Shown piece after piece: positions 1 through 9,683 of a stretch of DNA of 64,000 nucleotides. The translations under genes were made by a program, and so were the position numbers. Origin of the DNA: Candidatus Woesearchaeota archaeon (GTDB lineage Archaea > Nanobdellota > Nanobdellia > Woesearchaeales > ARS49); NCBI GenBank assembly GCA_017609645.1, contig JAFCDQ010000001.1, positions 124,001 through 188,000 on the forward strand, read 5' to 3'. The notes beneath the pieces were generated by a model. That model saw nothing but the letters and a program-made list of their open reading frames with translations. It ran no database searches and was not told the DNA's origin. The first letter of the stretch is position 1, and every line of letters starts with the position of its first letter.

Positions 1-791
1 TGCAACACAGCAATCCTACTACACAAAAGCTCAATCTCTGTAAGAAAATGAGACGCTAAAACAACAGTAGTGCCTTTATCATTAATCTGCTTAATCAAAT
101 TCCAAAACTGACGCCTTAAAGTAGGATCAAGATCTGCAGTAGGTTCATCAAGAAATAAAATAGGAGGCTTATGAACCAACGCACAAGTAATATCCAAACG
201 TTTTTGCATACCTCCAGACAAATTTTTTGCCTGAATGTCCTTAGCATCACTCAAGCTAAACTGAGACAACAAAGAATTTACTCTACGCAATAAAGGCATG
301 CCACTCAATCCATACAAAGAACCAAAATGCATTAAATTTTCTTTAGTAGTTAACCTAGGATAAAAACTAGGAGTTTGAGTAGAGAAACCAACAAGCTGCT
401 TAATAAGCTCAGGATTATCCTTAATAGAAACCATATTCTTCTTAAGAGTCAAATATTGAACATCTCCTTTATCAGGCTCAAGAAAACCGACCATCAAATT
501 CAACAAAGTAGTCTTGCCTGCTCCGCTTAAACCGATAATACCAAAAATCTCGCCAGAAATCACTTCAAAAGACGTATCTGCAATAATAATCTTATTCTCA
601 AAAGCTCTAGAAACATTAGAAACCCTAATCAAAGGCAAAATTTCAAGTTCCTTGAAATGCTTCTTAACATACTCATCAATCAACTTCTTAGGCCAACCCG
701 CAGCAACTAAAGAATTAATCACATCCTCTTTTTTAGCGCCCTTTATTATAGCCTTTTTAATATGTTCTTCAAGGAAAGATTCATCTAACAT
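1..791 (-). CDS. ABC transporter ATP-binding protein (C-terminus cut by window edge)
   Basis: ATPase subunit of an ABC exporter, probably of the ABC-2/drug-export type; the substrate cannot be told. On the minus strand from ATG at 791 I read a Walker A GLSGAGKT at about residues 87-94, the signature LSGGMQKR, Walker B ILFLDEPT and an H-loop SH. The reading frame is open to base 1, so the C-terminus and any permease gene lie outside. The first 50 residues are a helical extension ahead of the nucleotide-binding domain, not part of the usual ABC fold. Transcribed divergently from MBF1 across a 107-bp gap. Confidence 0.9.
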   Translation of the reverse strand, partial: MLDESFLEEHIKKAIIKGAKKEDVINSLVAAGWPKKLIDEYVKKHFKELEILPLIRVSNVSRAFENKIIIADTSFEVISGEIFGIIGLSGAGKTTLLNLMVGFLEPDKGDVQYLTLKKNMVSIKDNPELIKQLVGFSTQTPSFYPRLTTKENLMHFGSLYGLSGMPLLRRVNSLLSQFSLSDAKDIQAKNLSGGMQKRLDITCALVHKPPILFLDEPTADLDPTLRRQFWNLIKQINDKGTTVVLASHFLTEIELLCSRIAVL

Positions 792-898
792 AAACCCAAT
801 ATAAATTGTTTGAGTTTAAAAGATAATATCACCATTAGTGAATAGTATTCGCCAGGGATTACAAAAATTTAAATTGTTTAAAATTTTATGATAAAAAT

Positions 899-1354
899 AT
901 GGCAGTATGCGACATGTGCGGCAAAGATTCAACTCTTTTTAAAACAGAAATAGAAGAAACAATACTAACTGTATGCTCTGCCTGTGCAAAACATGGCAAA
1001 ATATTGAAAAGAATCAAGCCCGCCATTGAAAAGAAACAGCAACAAATCAAACCGCAAATTCAAAAACCAGAAAGAGAAGAATTTGTAGTAGCCAACTGCG
1101 GAGAGATCATAAGAAAAAAAAGAGAAAAACTAGGAAAAACACAAAAAGAATTCGCATTATTACTAAAGGAAAAAGAAAGCATCATACAAAAAATAGAAAC
1201 AGGCAATTTCACACCATCACTAAAAATAGCAAAAAGATTTGAAAAAATATTAAATGTCAAATTAGTAGAAGAAATAGAAGCAACAGAAGAAACAATACAA
1301 CAGAAAAAAACAGAAGCATTAACAATAGGCGATTTGATTAAGATTAAAAAATGA
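899..1354 (+). CDS. Multiprotein bridging factor 1 homologue (aMBF1)
   Basis: Archaeal MBF1-type protein, a ribosome-associated or transcription-linked helix-turn-helix protein. The 151 residues start with a zinc ribbon (Cys4, Cys7, Cys26, Cys29), continue through a Lys/Gln-rich linker and contain a Cro/C1-type HTH at about residues 64-118 (IIRKKREKLGKTQKEFALLL, then ESIIQKIETG). This zinc-ribbon plus HTH order is diagnostic of the archaeal family. The 3' end overlaps the convergent glycosyltransferase gene by 11 nt. Confidence 0.92.
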   Translation: MAVCDMCGKDSTLFKTEIEETILTVCSACAKHGKILKRIKPAIEKKQQQIKPQIQKPEREEFVVANCGEIIRKKREKLGKTQKEFALLLKEKESIIQKIETGNFTPSLKIAKRFEKILNVKLVEEIEATEETIQQKKTEALTIGDLIKIKK

Positions 1355-2762
1355 TTCTATGATAAATTTTATACCAACATCTGCCTTGCTGTTTATTGAA
1401 AACACTTTTGAAATTATTATCTAAAAAGTCTATTAATTCATCATTTTTTTGACTGCAAATGTTGTCGTTAGGAGGGCAGATTATGCCTCCGCCGCAATTA
1501 TCTAAGAAAACAAATTCGACTTTTTCTGAATTATTTTTTAGATAATTAAAAAAGTTTGTTGAAATATTACCGTCATAAACAGGATAATAAATTTTATGCA
1601 GCAAATTATCAGAATAAGCTGCGAGAACTGGATTAGAAGTCCAAATCTCACCGCCAATCTCTTTATTATGAAGATAATAGAAATATTCTAATTCAGGCTC
1701 AATAAGAACTGATTTTTCCTGATGAAAATAAAAAACACCCCTAAAACCAACAACAAGAACTGCAAGAATCAATAAAGCAAGAAACAATTTTCTTGTTTTC
1801 TCTTTCTTAAATTTATCCATCAAAAAAACCAAGCCAGCAGAAGCCAGCAGAATCACAAAAGGAAGAAAAACAACAACATAACGATAATCCCTACATCCAA
1901 GATTCATAAAATATATCAACGGCAAAACTGCAGATAAAATAATCAAAATATTTTTCCTAACATTATGGAAAATTCCGACTAAGGCTGCGATAAGAAACTT
2001 ATTCTCATAAAAGAAAAGCTGGGAAAAATAATACCACCATTTCTGCTTTCTTAAAATATTACAGCCAAGAACTTTTTTTATCGTCAATTGAGCAGCAAAT
2101 AAGCCGCCAAAAATACTTCCATAAACAACAAAATTAGCTATAATGAAAGGCAAAACAGTAATTGCAACACCAATAGAAAAGAAAAGAGCCTGCTTCCATT
2201 GTTTTCTGAATAACAAGAAAAAGAACAAAATAGCTATAAAAATAGCAGCCGGAAACTTAGTAAGAAAAGCAATTCCGATAAACAAACCAGCTAACAAATA
2301 TTTTTTTCTGAAAAACAAGAAGTAAGCTAAAAGCGTGAAAAACATCGCAGGAATTTCAGTATAAAGATGAAAAACGAGATGAAACAAAATTGCACTAGAT
2401 GCAAGAAAAGCAGCAGCGATAATGCCTGCAGATTTAGAATAAAGTTTCTTTCCTATAAAATAAATCAAGAAAATAGACGAGAAAAACATACCAAATTGAA
2501 CTAGTCTACCAAAGAAAATAACAGGCAAACCAAGCTTCCAAAATCCCCCAAGAATAAAAGGCCAAGCAACAGGACGAATATGCTCCCACAAGCCAATCTT
2601 ACCTAAACTAAAAATATACTTACCCATTCCCACATAAACACCAGAATCCCACCAAACAACATATTTATCAAAACAAAAAATAAAAACAGCAAGTAAGAAA
2701 AAGAAAATAATCAGAATAAACAAATAATTATTTTTTACAAATTCCTTCAATTTAAAATTCAT
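1344..2762 (-). CDS. GT-C fold glycosyltransferase, family 39/83-like (PMT/ArnT type)
   Basis: Polytopic membrane protein of 472 residues, likely transferring a sugar from a polyprenyl-phosphate donor to a surface acceptor. After the first membrane segment comes WWDSGVYVGM (about residues 37-46), resembling the acidic first-loop motif of PMT/ArnT enzymes. About ten further hydrophobic segments follow, then a soluble C-terminal domain with several cysteines (CGGGIICPPNDNICS). It is the last gene of a five-gene minus-strand operon, and its ATG overlaps the upstream stop by 4 nt. Acceptor and donor are unknown. Confidence 0.75.
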   Translation of the reverse strand: MNFKLKEFVKNNYLFILIIFFFLLAVFIFCFDKYVVWWDSGVYVGMGKYIFSLGKIGLWEHIRPVAWPFILGGFWKLGLPVIFFGRLVQFGMFFSSIFLIYFIGKKLYSKSAGIIAAAFLASSAILFHLVFHLYTEIPAMFFTLLAYFLFFRKKYLLAGLFIGIAFLTKFPAAIFIAILFFFLLFRKQWKQALFFSIGVAITVLPFIIANFVVYGSIFGGLFAAQLTIKKVLGCNILRKQKWWYYFSQLFFYENKFLIAALVGIFHNVRKNILIILSAVLPLIYFMNLGCRDYRYVVVFLPFVILLASAGLVFLMDKFKKEKTRKLFLALLILAVLVVGFRGVFYFHQEKSVLIEPELEYFYYLHNKEIGGEIWTSNPVLAAYSDNLLHKIYYPVYDGNISTNFFNYLKNNSEKVEFVFLDNCGGGIICPPNDNICSQKNDELIDFLDNNFKSVFNKQQGRCWYKIYHRIIF

Positions 2763-4840
2763 TTTAATACAGGATTAACATCTCCAAAAGTTGTTTGCGT
2801 GGGAAAGTCATTAAAAAGCTTAACACCATAAGGATAAGAACTTGAATGAAACAAAATAACCCTTCTTGTATCACTTTTTTTAAGCCAATCAGCCAAAACC
2901 TCATAATCTCTCTTATTATAAACACGCGTAGCAATAACATTTGCACCTTTACGCATAGCAAACATCAACAAATCAGGCTGACCTGCAAAACCAGTCATAG
3001 TAAAATAAGAAACATTCAAAGGAATAAACTTTTCTAAAACAGAAAAATAATGCTCAGGCGTCTGATAATACCACAAAGAAAACTGCGCATTAGTACTATT
3101 AGCAACAACAAAAATATCTTTAGTCGTAAATTCAACAGGTCTATCTCCAAGAATAACTTTTTTACGAGAAATATTGAGAGGAGGACTTCCTAAAACACTT
3201 GTATTTTGGCCAAGCAAAAGATGGAAAAACTTATTAGGAAAACTCACGACACTAATTCCCTTGTCACTCAAATACTTAGCAGCAGCAGCCTTAGCAGGAT
3301 GATCCCCGCAGCCAATAACTAAATCAACATCATGACTTAAAGCTTGATCAACTAACATATTAACACCATGCGTATCAATAATAACAGCTAAATCTTTTCT
3401 CAAAAATCTAGTAGTAGGATATAAAACCTTATCAATAGGCACTTCAAAACGGAAAATACCATTTTCATCAGGAGCAAACCACTTATCATCTGTTTTAGCA
3501 ATCAAAGTTCCAGTGCCGATCACATATTTAGCATCAACACTTAACAAATCATCCAAGCGGCCTCCTTCATGCCAGCCAATATCTTCTCTTAATTCATTCT
3601 TATCCCATCTTTTTTTCTCAGAAAAAACATTCAAAATCTTGCCCTTGAAAGGATTTTGAACAGTTCCTGCAAGCCAATCTCGAGTTACTCTATCTGTCTG
3701 AACAAGAATCTTAGTTGAGTCGTCAACAACAAACTTAGTATTGCCTAAAATAACTTTAGAATAATTACCTTTCTTAAGAGCAGGCTGCACAACAGCTATA
3801 TCAAAAACAATATCAGGCATTTCACCTTGAGCAAGAGCATAATCAAAATCAGCACGCCACTGTTTGCCAATCTTTTCCCATTCTTTTGCAGCCAGTCTAT
3901 AAAAAGATTCTTTATCATTACCACAATCAATACTTGCAATAGTCTCATACACCAAAGCCATCTCCTCAGGAGTTTCAGAATCAACATTCTTAAACTCGCT
4001 TAAAGCAGAACAAAGCATAGAATCATTCTTTGTTAGCCTGCTTAAAATAAACAACAAATCAGCTTTTGTAAAAGGATCATACTCAATCTGCGACCTTAAC
4101 CTGAAAGAATTAATCAAATCATCTTTATCTTCGCCAGTTGCTTTAATCGTAAAATCAATATCATATTCTTTAGCATAAGGATCAGCAATATTCAACTCTT
4201 GATGAATTGTCTTATTAAGCGCTTTATTATTAATAAGACCTTCAACTTTCTTCTTACCAATAATAATAGTAGGTGCTTTTGTTATATTAAAAATATCAAT
4301 CAAAGTATTAACAATAGGTTCATCCTTGTAATTCTTATCAATAGACAAAACAACAAGAGTATTATCATACTCCGCGCTTAAATCATCTAAAATAAAACCC
4401 TGCCTCTCACTAGCCTCCTGATCAATCTCATAAAAAAACAAAACAGGCAGATAAGGCCTGCCGCACATATCATTAAGTCTCTGAACAATGGCCAATAACT
4501 CAAACTCCAAAAGAAAATATTTTCTCTTCAAATAATCAAAATCCTTCTTCTTGAAAAGACTAAACTTACTATACGTAGAAAGTTCATCACCAACATTCCT
4601 GATCTCTGACTGTAAAGAAGAAAATCTTTTCTTCAATATACTGCAACCGTTTTCAGCAAAACTCTCCACAAAAGACTGCTGAGCAAGAAAAGCATCCCTG
4701 TCAAGCTCATGAGCTGCCATAACATCAGTAACAACATCAATCCTCCAAAAATCCAAAAAATGATTGAACAAAATAGCAAAACCAAATATTAGAATAGTAA
4801 CGAACAAACTCTTCCAAATAATCCTTACTCGCTTGTCCAT
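2759..4840 (-). CDS. Membrane-anchored protein: thioredoxin-fold module lacking CXXC plus large unknown domain
   Basis: 693 residues. One N-terminal membrane anchor (about residues 10-30) is followed by a helical region, a thioredoxin-like fold with a cis-proline motif KAPT (around residue 190), and about 400 residues of unrecognised sequence. Residues about 35-215 are clearly paralogous to the whole extracytoplasmic part of the next gene upstream (4825-5463): shared AESFL/DAFL, LKKKF/LKRKY, CGK/CGR and KAPT. The usual CXXC position reads EASERQG, so disulfide chemistry is unlikely. The C-terminal region contains VIIDTHGVNM, LVIGCGDHPAKAAAAKYL and ILFHSSSYPYG. I do not recognise that domain. 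Probably a scaffold or enzyme working with the flanking glycosyltransferases. Confidence 0.7.
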   Translation of the reverse strand: MDKRVRIIWKSLFVTILIFGFAILFNHFLDFWRIDVVTDVMAAHELDRDAFLAQQSFVESFAENGCSILKKRFSSLQSEIRNVGDELSTYSKFSLFKKKDFDYLKRKYFLLEFELLAIVQRLNDMCGRPYLPVLFFYEIDQEASERQGFILDDLSAEYDNTLVVLSIDKNYKDEPIVNTLIDIFNITKAPTIIIGKKKVEGLINNKALNKTIHQELNIADPYAKEYDIDFTIKATGEDKDDLINSFRLRSQIEYDPFTKADLLFILSRLTKNDSMLCSALSEFKNVDSETPEEMALVYETIASIDCGNDKESFYRLAAKEWEKIGKQWRADFDYALAQGEMPDIVFDIAVVQPALKKGNYSKVILGNTKFVVDDSTKILVQTDRVTRDWLAGTVQNPFKGKILNVFSEKKRWDKNELREDIGWHEGGRLDDLLSVDAKYVIGTGTLIAKTDDKWFAPDENGIFRFEVPIDKVLYPTTRFLRKDLAVIIDTHGVNMLVDQALSHDVDLVIGCGDHPAKAAAAKYLSDKGISVVSFPNKFFHLLLGQNTSVLGSPPLNISRKKVILGDRPVEFTTKDIFVVANSTNAQFSLWYYQTPEHYFSVLEKFIPLNVSYFTMTGFAGQPDLLMFAMRKGANVIATRVYNKRDYEVLADWLKKSDTRRVILFHSSSYPYGVKLFNDFPTQTTFGDVNPVLK

Positions 4841-5463
4841 TTTGTCAGCTCTTTTTTGACAGCATCATATGGCTGCAAACCATCAAGTTTATCTTTAAAA
4901 TTAATCACCAAAGTAGGCGCTTTCTTAATCTCATAATATTCCTCTAAAAACTTAATTTCCGGAGCATAAGCAAACTCAATAGCAAAAACCTTAGCATCAA
5001 CATCATTAACAATATCATCCAAAATTTCTCCTTGCTCTTTGCTGGCAGGATCATTCTTATTAAAATAAAACAAAATCACATCAGACTCCTTGCCACAAGT
5101 TTTTTCTAAATTTTTATACAAAGAATATGTCTTAATCTGTGTCAAATGAAATTTCTTCTTCAATAAATCGAATTTCGCCTCGCCAAGCTCTTCCTTAGAA
5201 GATTCTTCATCAAGCACTTTTCCTAAATGCCAAAGCTGTTCAGACAACACAGAAAGCCTGGCCCGCGAGAAATCACAATCTGAACCAAGAGTATCAATAA
5301 GCTGCTGCTCTATAAGAAAACTCTCTGCATTTAATTCAGAATCCTTAAGCAACTTACTGGTACTAGTGCCTAAGGAAGTGAAATAATTACCTAAACCAAA
5401 ACCCAGCATAAACACAAAAGCAACAACCAAAATCAAAATCAAAAGCTTAGACTTCTCGCGCAT
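4825..5463 (-). CDS. Membrane-anchored thioredoxin-fold protein lacking CXXC
   Basis: 212 residues. The ATG at 5463 is preferred over a GTG at 5481 because GGGAGGTGG lies just upstream of the ATG. One membrane segment (LLILILVVAFVFMLGFGLG) is followed by a helical region and a thioredoxin-like fold: VILFYFNKNDPASKEQGEIL is strand 1 and helix 1, with PASKEQG where CXXC would be, and KAPTLVI is the cis-Pro loop. It is a paralogue of the N-terminal half of the downstream 693-residue protein and overlaps that gene by 16 nt. Without the cysteines it is more likely a binding or structural module than an oxidoreductase. Confidence 0.7.
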   Translation of the reverse strand: MREKSKLLILILVVAFVFMLGFGLGNYFTSLGTSTSKLLKDSELNAESFLIEQQLIDTLGSDCDFSRARLSVLSEQLWHLGKVLDEESSKEELGEAKFDLLKKKFHLTQIKTYSLYKNLEKTCGKESDVILFYFNKNDPASKEQGEILDDIVNDVDAKVFAIEFAYAPEIKFLEEYYEIKKAPTLVINFKDKLDGLQPYDAVKKELTKWTSE

Positions 5464-6769
5464 AATCCACCTCCCACACACTTACTTTATCATTAGACAA
5501 CAGGTTTTTAAAACATTTACTATGATTCAACAGAAAAATCAAACCATAATCATCTCTTTTCCAAAGCTTTTCTTTCATTTCAGGAGTAATTACGACATAC
5601 TTAATATAATATTTTTTCATTATATCCAAAGTCTCTGAAAGCTCTGTAGAGTAAAACATATTCAAATAATCACTGAAAAAACCTGAAGAAACCTCCTCTT
5701 GTCTCAACAAAGGCTTCTTACCTGAATAAAATTCAACAAAATCCCCATAATCCTGTAAAGTCAAGATCAAACCAGGAGGTGCGCCAGAAATCAAATCCAA
5801 ACCCTGAACAAATTCCAAAGAAGGCGGAGCTTTTGAAAGAGTGACCGCATTAGATAAATTAGCAAACAATAAACCGCAAAAAATTGTCAAAAAAAACAAA
5901 CTCTTCAGCCAGTTAAGAGACCATTTCCACTTATATAAATAACAAAGAAAAGTCATATTCAAGAAAGAAATAATCAACAAAGAATAAATCCTCAAATTCG
6001 GCAAAAAGAAAGACGCTAATATAACAAAACCGCAAAACCAAAATAAAGAATAATACTGCTTCTTAAATTTCATTAAAGCAAAAAAGCCAAAAATTGCCAA
6101 AAAAACCTCAAAAATACCGAAACCAAAATAAGAACCAAACTCACTAAAAAAACCAATAAAAATATCCTGCAGATTAATATCTGCAAAATTCAAAAACAAA
6201 GACCTAAGATGAATTAGTAAAAACATAAGTCCAAACAAAACAGCAAGAAAATTAATTTTCTTTGAATTAAACCAATATTTCTTTATTATAAGCACTAAAA
6301 AAATATTGAAAACTGCGTGCGCAGGAGAAATTAACGACGTAAAAATAAGAGGAATGGCTGCGAGAAATAAATTCTTTCTCAACAAGAAAAAAAAGCCTAA
6401 AAGGAAAAAAGGAAAAATAAACGTGTTAGAATCAATAAAAAATGCCAAAGAATGAGTTAAAGGAGAAAGAGCAAACACTAAAATAAAAACAAAAAAATAA
6501 ATTTTCTTAATACCCAGTTCTTTCAAAATCTTCATAACTAAGAAAAAAGAAATTAAGATAGATGCAAAAGGCAGGAATAACAAAACAATAAAAGGTAAAT
6601 TATGAATAATATTGCCTAAAACAGGCAGTGTTTCTCCAGGGACATGCTCCTGCAGCAAATAAGCGTAAACATCATCGCCAGGAAGAGTCAAATTAGCGTC
6701 CGTCACCCTCAATAAAAGAGGCAAAACAAGAAGGACAATAATAAATAAATATAAAGCAACTTTTTTCAT
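5447..6769 (-). CDS. Polytopic membrane protein, GT-C glycosyltransferase-like
   Basis: 440 residues with about ten hydrophobic segments. The first extracytoplasmic loop holds PGDDVYAYLLQEHVPGE (about residues 30-46), an acidic DD-x-Y motif like that of the upstream neighbour (SDDSYLHL). The C-terminal soluble part has the same layout as that neighbour: a strand, then FYSGKKPLL, then a helix, then YYIKYVVITPEMKEKL. The two look like divergent paralogues of the GT-C superfamily. It sits second in the operon and overlaps the preceding gene by 4 nt. Specificity is unknown. Confidence 0.6.
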   Translation of the reverse strand: MKKVALYLFIIVLLVLPLLLRVTDANLTLPGDDVYAYLLQEHVPGETLPVLGNIIHNLPFIVLLFLPFASILISFFLVMKILKELGIKKIYFFVFILVFALSPLTHSLAFFIDSNTFIFPFFLLGFFFLLRKNLFLAAIPLIFTSLISPAHAVFNIFLVLIIKKYWFNSKKINFLAVLFGLMFLLIHLRSLFLNFADINLQDIFIGFFSEFGSYFGFGIFEVFLAIFGFFALMKFKKQYYSLFWFCGFVILASFFLPNLRIYSLLIISFLNMTFLCYLYKWKWSLNWLKSLFFLTIFCGLLFANLSNAVTLSKAPPSLEFVQGLDLISGAPPGLILTLQDYGDFVEFYSGKKPLLRQEEVSSGFFSDYLNMFYSTELSETLDIMKKYYIKYVVITPEMKEKLWKRDDYGLIFLLNHSKCFKNLLSNDKVSVWEVDYAREV

Positions 6770-8223
6770 TTTACCACCCTTAACCTGCAGTCAGGATTCT
6801 TAACATAAACCTTAGAATTGCCCTCATAACCAAGACTGAAACACCAACTTGAATCCACATATTGTAAATCATCAATACCAAGCTCTTTTTTAGTATTATC
6901 AGAAAACAAAATATATGATACTTTATATTTATTAAGCAATTCAACAGCTTCAGTGGCAAAACGAGTCTTATAAATCCTATAAATATCATCTAATTTTTTA
7001 TCAGCATCAGGATTATTAAAAAAATCATTAGTCATCACAACATTCCTGCCAGTAAAAAAAGTAATCAAAGGTCCTTCCTCAGGCAAACTCAATATAACTG
7101 CATCACCAGGTGCATTATATTTAATCCATTCAAGCGAATCAAACACTTTATATGCTTTTGACTCCTTTAAATTCAAATTAGTGTAATACAAAGACGCAGG
7201 AATAACAATGCCTGCAATCAATATCAATATCATAAAAAGGAAAAGATAAACATATTTAGCGCTCTTTGTCTTCTTAACAAATTGGATAAAATCAACAAAC
7301 CATCTAGCTAAAAGAATACAGAAAAACAAACCAAGCAAAATCAAAGCAATATCGGTAAAACAAAAGTTAAGCCAAAATAATAGTGCGAACAATGCAATAA
7401 ACGAAATTACAAAAGTAATCTCTCTGCCCTTTTTCTCAAAAGAATACTTGTAAATAATATACAAACCTGCTATAAAAGGAATAATTCCCAAAAAGGTCAT
7501 AATAGTGGAAAAAGAATAGGCAGGGAAGTAAGTTGAAAACAATTTAGCAGGCAGATTAAAAGTTAATACATTTATGCCATGCAACAAAAGAACTTTCTTA
7601 TAAAGAAGAATCTGCGCCCATAAACCAAAAAAAATAGAGAACAAAGAGAGCTCAGTCTCAGATTTCTCCTGTTTAATTCCTTCAATCCTAAGCAGCAAAT
7701 GATAAACTGCCAAGCCGAGAATATAAACAATAACAAGCCAATGAGAAAAACTAAAAATAACAAAACTAATGACATAGATAATATTCCACGGCTTTTTATC
7801 AGACTTAAGATAAGCATAAATATTGAAAAATAACAAAAACAAGCCAAAAGACAAAGGAGTCAAAGAATTAAAAGTCTTAGAAAAAAAGATAGGTAAAAAT
7901 CCAGATATTAATGCAGCAATAAAAGAAAAAGCCCTATGTTTAGAAAGCCGCAAAGCGATAAAATAAATCATCACACTAGTCAAAGCAAAAAAAATATTGG
8001 AAAATAATTTTATAACAACAGCATTTTTAGATAAAAACAAAATAAAAGCAAGAAAATAATAAAAAACAAAATTAGCAGTTTTTGCAGAACCACCTTCAAG
8101 AGAAGTTTCTAAATGCAAATAAGAGTCATCAGACAAAAAGGGAATTTGCAAAGAAAAAAACATTCTAATCCCTAACAAAACCAAGAACAATAATATCGGA
8201 ATCCATAGTTTTCTCTGTTTCAT
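6766..8223 (-). CDS. Polytopic membrane protein, GT-C glycosyltransferase-like (first gene of envelope operon)
   Basis: 485 residues from the ATG at 8223. A GTG at 8232 is also in frame, but AGGTG lies about 9 nt before the ATG and would touch the GTG. The first loop carries FLSDDSYLHLETSLEGG, typical of GT-C enzymes that use polyprenyl-linked donors. About eleven membrane segments follow, then a soluble C-terminal domain with FFTGRNVVMTNDF and KYKVSYILFSD. It is paralogous to the next gene by motif layout. A TTTATAAAT element at about 8248-8258 could be its promoter, shared with divergent radB. Confidence 0.6.
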   Translation of the reverse strand: MKQRKLWIPILLFLVLLGIRMFFSLQIPFLSDDSYLHLETSLEGGSAKTANFVFYYFLAFILFLSKNAVVIKLFSNIFFALTSVMIYFIALRLSKHRAFSFIAALISGFLPIFFSKTFNSLTPLSFGLFLLFFNIYAYLKSDKKPWNIIYVISFVIFSFSHWLVIVYILGLAVYHLLLRIEGIKQEKSETELSLFSIFFGLWAQILLYKKVLLLHGINVLTFNLPAKLFSTYFPAYSFSTIMTFLGIIPFIAGLYIIYKYSFEKKGREITFVISFIALFALLFWLNFCFTDIALILLGLFFCILLARWFVDFIQFVKKTKSAKYVYLFLFMILILIAGIVIPASLYYTNLNLKESKAYKVFDSLEWIKYNAPGDAVILSLPEEGPLITFFTGRNVVMTNDFFNNPDADKKLDDIYRIYKTRFATEAVELLNKYKVSYILFSDNTKKELGIDDLQYVDSSWCFSLGYEGNSKVYVKNPDCRLRVVK

Positions 8224-8331
8224 CTCAGCCACACCTATTTTTAGAGAGGCGATTTATAAAGGTTTAGAAATTTATTTAAAAGCACTAAAAAAAGCCACAA
8301 GGCATATAAACTGATAAAATCCGGAAATTTT

Positions 8332-9000
8332 ATGAACCTAATCTCCTCAGGAATCAAAGAATTAGACAAAATAATAGAGGGATACCCCGACGACGGCATA
8401 ACCACCTTCTTTGGCGCTGCAGGCTCAGGCAAAACAAACCTAATTTTAACCGCAGCGATCAAAACAGCAGAAACAGGCAAAAAAATCATAATTATCAACA
8501 CAGAAGGGGAAATAATCTCAGAAAGACTAAAACAGCTTTTAACAAATGAACAATTATTGAAATCATTCATATTCTTCACAGCAAAAACATTCGCAGAACA
8601 AGAAAAAATAATACACAAAATCAATGAATTTTCCTTAAAAAACATAGGCTTAATAGCATTTGATTCTTCAAATAAACTATTACGAGTTGAAAAAAATCAA
8701 GAAAACAAGGAAAAATTCAAGCAACAACTTGCAAAACTAAAAAAAACAGCCCGTGAGAAAAAAATTCCTATATTATTAACTGCGCAAGTATATCAATCAT
8801 ATGAAACCGATGAAAACGTAATATTTGCAGGTCCGATAATCAATGAATTCAGCGACTGCGTCCTTGAACTAATTGTCATGAATCAAATAAGAAAACTCAC
8901 ATTAAAAAAACACAACACTACAATAGGAGAAAAAATATTCTTATTCAAAATAGAAGAAAAAGAAATAAAAAGTTTTATAGAAAATTGCACAAAAGATTAA
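8332..9000 (+). CDS. radB: DNA repair and recombination protein RadB
   Basis: RecA-superfamily paralogue of RadA that lacks the N-terminal helix-hairpin-helix domain, as expected for RadB. The 222 residues fit the family length. Walker A GAAGSGKT is at residues 28-35, Walker B is IGLIAFDSS near residue 105, and a polar block LLTAQVYQS follows. Assists Holliday-junction processing and recombination, and is known in other archaea to interact with Hjc and DP1. It is transcribed divergently from the envelope operon. A GCATATAAAC element about 20 nt upstream suggests a very short or absent leader. Confidence 0.9.
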   Translation: MNLISSGIKELDKIIEGYPDDGITTFFGAAGSGKTNLILTAAIKTAETGKKIIIINTEGEIISERLKQLLTNEQLLKSFIFFTAKTFAEQEKIIHKINEFSLKNIGLIAFDSSNKLLRVEKNQENKEKFKQQLAKLKKTAREKKIPILLTAQVYQSYETDENVIFAGPIINEFSDCVLELIVMNQIRKLTLKKHNTTIGEKIFLFKIEEKEIKSFIENCTKD

Positions 9001-9072
9001 TACATTTAGTGCACAATTTTCTATTCCCAAAAACCGCTTAACAAGATAAAAATTCTAAGTAGCAGTTTCTGG

Positions 9073-9669
9073 TTATTCCTCAGTAAAATCTTCTAAAGTG
9101 AAAGGAGGCTCTTCATCAGCTTTAATCAAACCTTTCTTTCTAAGATATTCTCTTGCAAGAATATAAAAAATCAAACCCAAAGATTTCTTGCCCTTATTAT
9201 TACAAGGCAAAACAAAATCAATACAATTACTCTGATTATTAGTATCACATAAAGCAATCACAGGCACTCCAATACGCATAGCGTCCTTAACGGCATTACG
9301 ATCAGGCCAAGGATCTGTCACAAGAATCAAATCAACTTCTACATAACCATCCAACTTAGGATTAGTCAAAATTCCAGGAGGATACCTGCCAGCAAAAGCC
9401 TTACACCCTGTATATTGCGCAAAAGCCTTAATCGCTTTCCAACCATTCTCTCGTCTAGACGCGATAAGAATAGTCTCAGGCTCATAATGCGCCAAAATAT
9501 TAACCGCAAGATTAAGCCTTTCATCAATCTTTTGCAGATTTAACACTGACAAACCGTCAGGTCTTGTTTTGTAAATAAAAGAAGACATATATTTTGTCTT
9601 AAATTTAGTTCCAATATGGATTCCTGACTTTAAATAAATATCCTGTGAAATCAATAATTCTTCAGTCAT
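9073..9669 (-). CDS. rps2: 30S ribosomal protein S2
   Basis: Small-subunit ribosomal protein S2 (uS2), 198 residues, normal for archaea. Recognisable segments are GIHIGTKFKT (residues 16-25), NLQKIDERL, ILIASRRENG, AGRYPPGILTNP and LILVTDPWPDRNAV. The start is fixed by a strong GGAGGT about 6 nt before the ATG. It appears to have its own promoter and a folded 5' leader (see 9684-9743) and is separated from the upstream TRAM gene by 205 bp. Confidence 0.96.
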   Translation of the reverse strand: MTEELLISQDIYLKSGIHIGTKFKTKYMSSFIYKTRPDGLSVLNLQKIDERLNLAVNILAHYEPETILIASRRENGWKAIKAFAQYTGCKAFAGRYPPGILTNPKLDGYVEVDLILVTDPWPDRNAVKDAMRIGVPVIALCDTNNQSNCIDFVLPCNNKGKKSLGLIFYILAREYLRKKGLIKADEEPPFTLEDFTEE

Positions 9670-9683
9670 TTTAACCTCCTAGT

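Noticed and set aside
1060-1260. ORFs opposite or in alternate frames of strong genes (for example 1060-1260, 6780-6989, 11113-11319, 49398-50435)
   Set aside because: They lie entirely inside well-supported genes, show no family motif, and reflect base composition; long mirror ORFs over PAN and the lipoproteins are typical shadows.
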